A DNA stretch of 37,090 nt from Magnetospirillum sp. 15-1. GTDB lineage: Bacteria > Pseudomonadota > Alphaproteobacteria > Rhodospirillales > Magnetospirillaceae. Below the pieces are notes generated by a model. That model was not told where the DNA came from, did no database searches, and saw only the letters and a program-made list of their open reading frames with translations. Below are positions 33,594 to 37,090 of the stretch, piece after piece (position 1 is the stretch's first letter; each line of letters begins with the position of its first letter). A program made the position numbers and the translations under genes. The DNA lies in assembly GCF_900184795.1 (NCBI RefSeq), contig NZ_FXXN01000020.1, positions 186,665-223,754 of the forward strand, written 5' to 3'.

Positions 33594-34433
33594 ATGAAGT
33601 TCCTGCATCTGGCCGCCGCCATCGGCATGACCGCCCTGCTGGGCGCCTGCGCCACCCCCTTCGAGGTGGCCGACGTCAACGAGATCATGGCGGCCCCGGC
33701 ACCCACCGCCGGCTCGGCCTTCACCAAGGCCCTGTTCACCGAGTACAAGGCCTATACCAAGCACGAGGCCCTGGACGAGTACGAGTGGGATCACGCCGCC
33801 GTCTTCGCCCGCAAGGGCTTGACGGCCGCCACCGGCGCCTCGGTCGATCCCGAGCTGACCGCCGACTGGAATCTGATGCCCGAGCGCGTCAAGGAACTGG
33901 ACGCCGCCCGCGCCCGCCTGGTCGGCTATTTCGGCAACGGCGCCCGCGACCGCGTGCCCGCCGCCGCCGCCAAGGCCCAGGTGATGTTCGACTGCTGGCT
34001 CGAGGAAGAGGCCGAGGGCGACACCAATTCCGATTGCCGCGCCGCCTTCCTGAAGGTCGAGCCGGAGCTGCAGGTCAAGGCCGCCGCTCCCACCGCCCCG
34101 AAGATCGTCAAGACCTTCATCGTCTATTTCGACTTCAACAAGTCGGCCCTGACCAAGGAGGCCATGAAGACCCTCAAGGACGTGGCCGCCGCCGCCGGCG
34201 AGATCAAGCCGTCCAGCATCTACGTCGCCGGCCATACCGACACCGTCGGCAATGCCCGCTATAACGACAAGCTGTCCAGCGCCCGCGCCGCTTCGGTCGA
34301 GAAGCAGCTGACCAAGATGGGCATCAAGTCCATCGACGCCAAGTCGTTCGGCTTCACCAAGCTGGCCGTGCCGACCAAGGCCAACACCAAGGAAGCCAAG
34401 AACCGCCGCGTCGAGATCTACTTCGAGAAGTAA
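33594..34433 (+). CDS. OmpA-family lipoprotein
   Basis: The 279-aa protein has a lipoprotein signal with lipobox LLGAC, so the lipidated residue is C19 and the protein is anchored in a membrane, probably the outer one. The middle ~130 residues are helical and unknown. The C-terminal ~105 residues are an OmpA peptidoglycan-binding domain: VYFDFNKSALTKEA, then VAGHTDTVGNARYNDKLSSA and NRRVEIYFEK. The domain should hold the envelope to the cell wall. GGAG precedes the start. A strong terminator follows. Confidence 0.92.
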   Translation: MKFLHLAAAIGMTALLGACATPFEVADVNEIMAAPAPTAGSAFTKALFTEYKAYTKHEALDEYEWDHAAVFARKGLTAATGASVDPELTADWNLMPERVKELDAARARLVGYFGNGARDRVPAAAAKAQVMFDCWLEEEAEGDTNSDCRAAFLKVEPELQVKAAAPTAPKIVKTFIVYFDFNKSALTKEAMKTLKDVAAAAGEIKPSSIYVAGHTDTVGNARYNDKLSSARAASVEKQLTKMGIKSIDAKSFGFTKLAVPTKANTKEAKNRRVEIYFEK

Positions 34434-34459
34434 GACCGGCACGGTGCCTCGGCACCAAG

Positions 34460-34494
34460 GCCCCCTTCCCCACCGGGAAGGGGGCTTATTCTTT
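34460..34494 (+). terminator. Strong rho-independent terminator after the OmpA-type gene
   Basis: GCCCCCTTCCC, loop CACC, GGGAAGGGGGC: an 11-bp perfect stem followed by TTATTCTTT. This is the clearest terminator in the window and ends the asmA-ompA transcription unit. Confidence 0.92.
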
Positions 34495-34547
34495 GAAGGA
34501 GGAATACGAAGGGACTTATCCCTCTTTAGGCTGTAGTGACAATTTAA

Positions 34548-35033
34548 TTATCTGAGCCAGAACATGATGCTGGCGAGCTTGATGAAGCCCAAGAAGTTGG
34601 CGGCGATCTTGTCGTAGCGAGTTGCGATGCGCCGCCACTGCTTGAGCTTTGCGAAGAAGCCTTCAATGCCCCAGCGGTGTTTGTAGGCGATCCGATCATA
34701 GGCGTGCTGGTAGTTGCGATGGCGGCGGGGTGGAATAACCGGCTCGCCACCTTGGTCGAGGATGAGGTCATGGAGGCTGTCCGCGTCATAGGCGCGGTCG
34801 GCGAGGACTTGGCCCGCCTTCAATCCTCGGATCAGGTCGCAGGCAGGGGCCATGTCGTTTTGCTGGCCGGGGCCAAGCTCGAAGCGCACAGGCAGTCCGA
34901 GCGCATCGACTACGGCGTGGAGCTTTGTTCCGAATCCGCCTCGGGAGCGCCCGAGAGCCTGGGCCCCCTTTTTTGCCGCGCCCCGGCTGCTTGCGCGTTG
35001 GCTCGGATGACCGTCGCATCGATCATCAGCCAT
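34548..35033 (-). CDS. IS427-type transposase, second frame (OrfB)
   Basis: The in-frame ATG at 35033 is probably not used; the segment is expressed by frameshift from OrfA near 34970. From ALGRSRGGFGTKLHAVVDALG on it shows the DDE transposase core: the second aspartate in LADRAYDAD and the glutamate in RWGIEGFFAKLKQW, then RRIATRYDK. With OrfA it makes a ~250-residue enzyme. All three catalytic acids are present, so the transposase may be active. Confidence 0.88.
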   Translation of the reverse strand: MADDRCDGHPSQRASSRGAAKKGAQALGRSRGGFGTKLHAVVDALGLPVRFELGPGQQNDMAPACDLIRGLKAGQVLADRAYDADSLHDLILDQGGEPVIPPRRHRNYQHAYDRIAYKHRWGIEGFFAKLKQWRRIATRYDKIAANFLGFIKLASIMFWLR

Positions 35034-35299
35034 TCAAGGTCCGGATTGACCGAAACAGCCTCAAATATCCGGTCGAACACCCCTTGCTCGATCCAACGGT
35101 AATAGCGCCGCTTTACCGTGTCATACGGCCCGAACCGCTCGGGAAGATCTCGCCATCGCCCAACCGAGCGGGCAAGCCACAATACGGCATCAAAAAAGCG
35201 CCGACCGTCGCTACGAGGGCCACGCTTGCCCTTGCGCCCGCCGGGGACAAAGGGCTTCAGACGCTCCCACTGGTCGTCTCGCAGAATCTCGCCTTCCAA
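34910..35299 (-). CDS. IS427-type transposase, first frame (OrfA)
   Basis: The 129-aa frame starts MEGEILRDDQWERLKPFVPGG and has the N-terminal DUF4096-like helical domain (RSDGRRFFDAVLWLARSVGRWRDLP), then the first catalytic aspartate in EWLMIDATVIRAN. After ARQKRGPR the true reading passes to OrfB by a -1 shift on an A6G5 run (T6 at 34969-34974 on the plus strand). Unshifted translation ends within 35 residues. The fused product would run from 35299 to 34548. Confidence 0.88.
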   Translation of the reverse strand: MEGEILRDDQWERLKPFVPGGRKGKRGPRSDGRRFFDAVLWLARSVGRWRDLPERFGPYDTVKRRYYRWIEQGVFDRIFEAVSVNPDLEWLMIDATVIRANAQAAGARQKRGPRLSGAPEADSEQSSTP

Positions 35300-35371
35300 A
35301 GCTGACCTCCAAAATCAGCTTTGAATCACAATTCCGGATTCAGGGGAATCCTAAATTGTCACTACAGCCTA

Positions 35372-36218
35372 GGGTCAGGCCCCATAAATAGTCTTTCCCT
35401 GACATGCGTCTCGTGATTCAAGGTTCCCGAAGGGAGCCTTTGGATGAACGATCACCTTTTCTGGCTGACGGACGATCAGTTTGCGCGGCTTGAGCCGCAT
35501 CTCCCGACGGATACCCGAGGCAGGGCGCGGGTGGACGACCGGCGGGTCATCAGCGGCATCGTGCAGGTCCTGAAATCGGGCTGCCGCTGGGTGGACGCGC
35601 CCTCGATCTACGGGCCACGCAAGACGCTTTACAACCGCTTCGAAGGGGTCCGCTGGGCGGGCAAGGGCATCTGGCAGGCCATCTTTCAGGCCCTGGCTTC
35701 AACGGGCGGGCCTCCGGCGCAGGTGCTGATCGACTCGTCGGCGGTGAAGGCGCACCGTTGCGCTGCTGGTGGAAAAGGGGGGGGGCGGGCGCAGGCGATT
35801 GGTCGCTCGCGTGGCGGTCGCACCACGAAAATCAACGCCCTGACCGATGCGTTCTGCCGCCCCATCGCCTTCCTGCTGACCGGCGGCCAGGTCGCCGACT
35901 GCACCGCCGCCGACACTTTGCTCGATGCCATGCCGAAGACCGGCATCCTGCACGGCGACAAGGGCTACGACAGCAACGCCGTGCGGGCCAAGATCGAGAG
36001 CAAGGGCACCGCGCCGAACATCCCGCCCAAGGCCAACTGGCGTTGGAAGAACTGCTTTTCACCAGTCCTCTACCGCGACCGCAACGCCATCGAGCGCATG
36101 TTCTGCCGCCTCAAGGACTTCTGCCGCGTCGCAACCCGATATGACCGCCGCGCCGTCAACTTCATGGCCACCGTCTGCATCGCGGCGACCGTCAGCTACT
36201 GGTTATGAGTCCCGACCC
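35372..36218 (+). mobile_element. Second IS5-family element (847 bp)
   Basis: The ends read GGGTCAGGCCCCATAA (35372) and, inverted, GGGTCGGGACTCATAA (ending 36218), matching at 13 of 16 bases. TA lies on both sides (35370-35371 and 36219-36220); the left TA is also the right flank of the first element. One full transposase gene lies inside. Confidence 0.88.
35444..36208 (+). CDS. IS5-family transposase (single frame)
   Basis: This 254-aa protein starts MNDHLFWLTDDQFARLEPHL with GGGAG upstream. An N-terminal DUF4096-type domain (KSGCRWVDAPSIYGPRKTLYNRF) is followed by the DDE core: first aspartate in LIDSSAVKAHR, second in HGDKGYDSN, glutamate in RNAIERMFCRLKDFCRVATRYD. It is one uninterrupted frame, unlike the neighbouring element. 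A nine-G run (within 35777-35785) lies inside the gene but does not break it. It appears intact. Confidence 0.92.
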   Translation: MNDHLFWLTDDQFARLEPHLPTDTRGRARVDDRRVISGIVQVLKSGCRWVDAPSIYGPRKTLYNRFEGVRWAGKGIWQAIFQALASTGGPPAQVLIDSSAVKAHRCAAGGKGGGRAQAIGRSRGGRTTKINALTDAFCRPIAFLLTGGQVADCTAADTLLDAMPKTGILHGDKGYDSNAVRAKIESKGTAPNIPPKANWRWKNCFSPVLYRDRNAIERMFCRLKDFCRVATRYDRRAVNFMATVCIAATVSYWL

Positions 36219-36378
36219 TAGGAGGGTCGAGTTAATTCTGCCGTCATCTCGGCGCAATCTTGCTCCTGTAGGCTAGCCTTGAATAGTTTCGCCCCGATCA
36301 CTTGACGGAGGCGGGGCGTCCAACAATGCCGACCGTAATCGCGGCGGTAACCCATGCAACGTCAGGGGAGGAGCATTA

Positions 36379-36714
36379 ATGAGTTCACACGGCAAGCCAT
36401 CGGCCGCGAATCTCGCGAGCGCCGAGCACATTCGGAACAATCCGAAGTTCAAGGAACTGGTCGCCAAGCGCAACGCCTTCGCATGGACGCTGTCGGCGAT
36501 CATGCTGACCATCTATTTCGGCTTCATCGCGGTGATCGCCTTCGACAAGGCGTGGCTGGGCAAACTGATGTCGGCCAGCGGCGTGATGACCATCGGCTTC
36601 CCCATCGGCGTCGGCGTCATCCTGTCGGCCATCGTGCTGACCGGCATCTACGTCTTCCGCGCCAATGGCGAGTTCGACGAAATGAACCGCCAGATCATCG
36701 AGGAATCCCGCTGA
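36379..36714 (+). CDS. DUF485 family small membrane protein (YjcH-like)
   Basis: The 111-aa protein has GGGGAGGAG upstream. Its soluble N-terminus ([20 protein letters not shown]) leads into two membrane helices ([17 protein letters not shown] and [20 protein letters not shown]), then [15 protein letters not shown]. This is the DUF485 pattern. The gene shares one base with the start of the actP-like gene, as in the widely found yjcH-actP pair, where it is thought to assist the acetate symporter. Confidence 0.92.
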   Translation: MSSHGKPSAANLASAEHIRNNPKFKELVAKRNAFAWTLSAIMLTIYFGFIAVIAFDKAWLGKLMSASGVMTIGFPIGVGVILSAIVLTGIYVFRANGEFDEMNRQIIEESR

Positions 36715-37090
36715 TGAAGACGACAAAGACCGCAATCGCGTCCGCGCTCGCCTTCGGCGGCACGGCGCTCCTCGCCACCGCCGCGCTGGCGGCCGGTGCC
36801 GACATGGGGGGGGCCGAGAAGCAGGCCACCAACTGGCACGCCATCATCATGTTCGTGATCTTCGTGGGCATGACGCTGGGCATCACCTACTGGGCGGCTG
36901 GCCGCACCAAGACCGCCGCCGACTTCTATGCCGCCGGCGGTGGCATCACCGGCCTCCAGAACGGTCTGGCCATCGCGGGCGACTATATGTCGGCCGCCTC
37001 GTTCCTGGGTATTTCCGCCCTGGTCTACGGCTCGGGCTATGACGGCCTGATCTTCTCGGTGGGCTGGCTGGTCGGCTGGCCGATCATCCT
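36714..37090 (+). CDS. actP: Cation/acetate symporter ActP (3' end outside window)
   Basis: Only the first ~125 residues are visible; the frame runs off the right edge. A signal-like segment ([20 protein letters not shown]) is followed by helices with [24 protein letters not shown] and [21 protein letters not shown]. The last stretch is the conserved sodium-symporter motif of the SSS family, ActP type. It imports acetate or related acids with sodium. Note an eight-G run at 36806-36813 near its start. Translation is coupled to the DUF485 gene. Confidence 0.9.
   Translation, partial: MKTTKTAIASALAFGGTALLATAALAAGADMGGAEKQATNWHAIIMFVIFVGMTLGITYWAAGRTKTAADFYAAGGGITGLQNGLAIAGDYMSAASFLGISALVYGSGYDGLIFSVGWLVGWPII

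Larger units (their letters stand above)
34529..35369 (-). mobile_element. IS5-family element, IS427 type (841 bp)
   Basis: Both ends carry an 18-bp perfect inverted repeat: GGCTGTAGTGACAATTTA at 34529 and its complement ending at 35369. A TA dinucleotide flanks each side (34527-34528 and 35370-35371), the target type of this group. Inside are two overlapping frames for one transposase, joined by a -1 shift. The element is complete with no internal damage seen. Confidence 0.92.

Noticed and set aside
35758-36144. Frameshift at the nine-G run in the second transposase
   Set aside because: The main frame is unbroken with all three catalytic acids, so no shift is needed.
1-37090. tRNA, rRNA, CRISPR array or phage genes
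   Set aside because: None was seen on either strand by reading; small RNAs cannot be excluded by eye.

Overview
The window looks like the chromosome of a GC-rich alphaproteobacterium of the Rhodospirillales, most likely a Magnetospirillum-type organism. This is inference from gene content: a dsrJOP segment of the reverse sulfite reductase system beside a bidirectional NAD-linked [NiFe] hydrogenase, a phasin, many PAS/receiver/chemotaxis genes, and an alphaproteobacterial thrC-M16 peptidase arrangement. No rRNA, tRNA or CRISPR was seen.

Left part (1-6342): the 3' end of a dsr operon (dsrJ-dsrO-dsrP, coupled by overlapping or near-touching codons) encodes the periplasmic and membrane electron-transfer part of DsrMKJOP. 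A protein of unknown function follows, then a ~500 bp gap with a REP-like palindromic element, then a DsbD/ScsB-type thiol-disulfide transporter.

Signalling and stress block (6352-14509): a chemotaxis receptor with a NIT-type sensor, a receiver-pentapeptide-repeat fusion, a small histidine-rich periplasmic protein, an Atm1-type ABC exporter, a small phasin and a PAS histidine kinase.

Housekeeping operon (14717-18743): threonine synthase, M16 zinc peptidase and a LivK-like periplasmic binding protein, with consecutive genes overlapping by 1-4 bases.

Hydrogenase region (18891-26155): an Rrf2 regulator and a GNAT acetyltransferase are divergent from hoxF-hoxU-hoxY-hoxH-hoxW. The products form a cytoplasmic group 3d hydrogenase: HoxYH handles H2, HoxFU exchanges electrons with NAD(H), and HoxW trims the HoxH C-terminus. 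Two small cysteine-containing proteins of unknown role follow.

Right part (26143-37090): a receiver-zinc-ribbon protein, a secreted Arg/Asp repeat protein built on a 39-bp tandem repeat, modBC without modA, a PAS-PAS-GGDEF protein, crcB plus a DUF190 gene, an AsmA-like protein and an OmpA-type lipoprotein with a strong terminator. Two different IS5-family elements are then inserted side by side, sharing one TA dinucleotide. The window ends in a DUF485 gene and the start of an actP-type acetate symporter.
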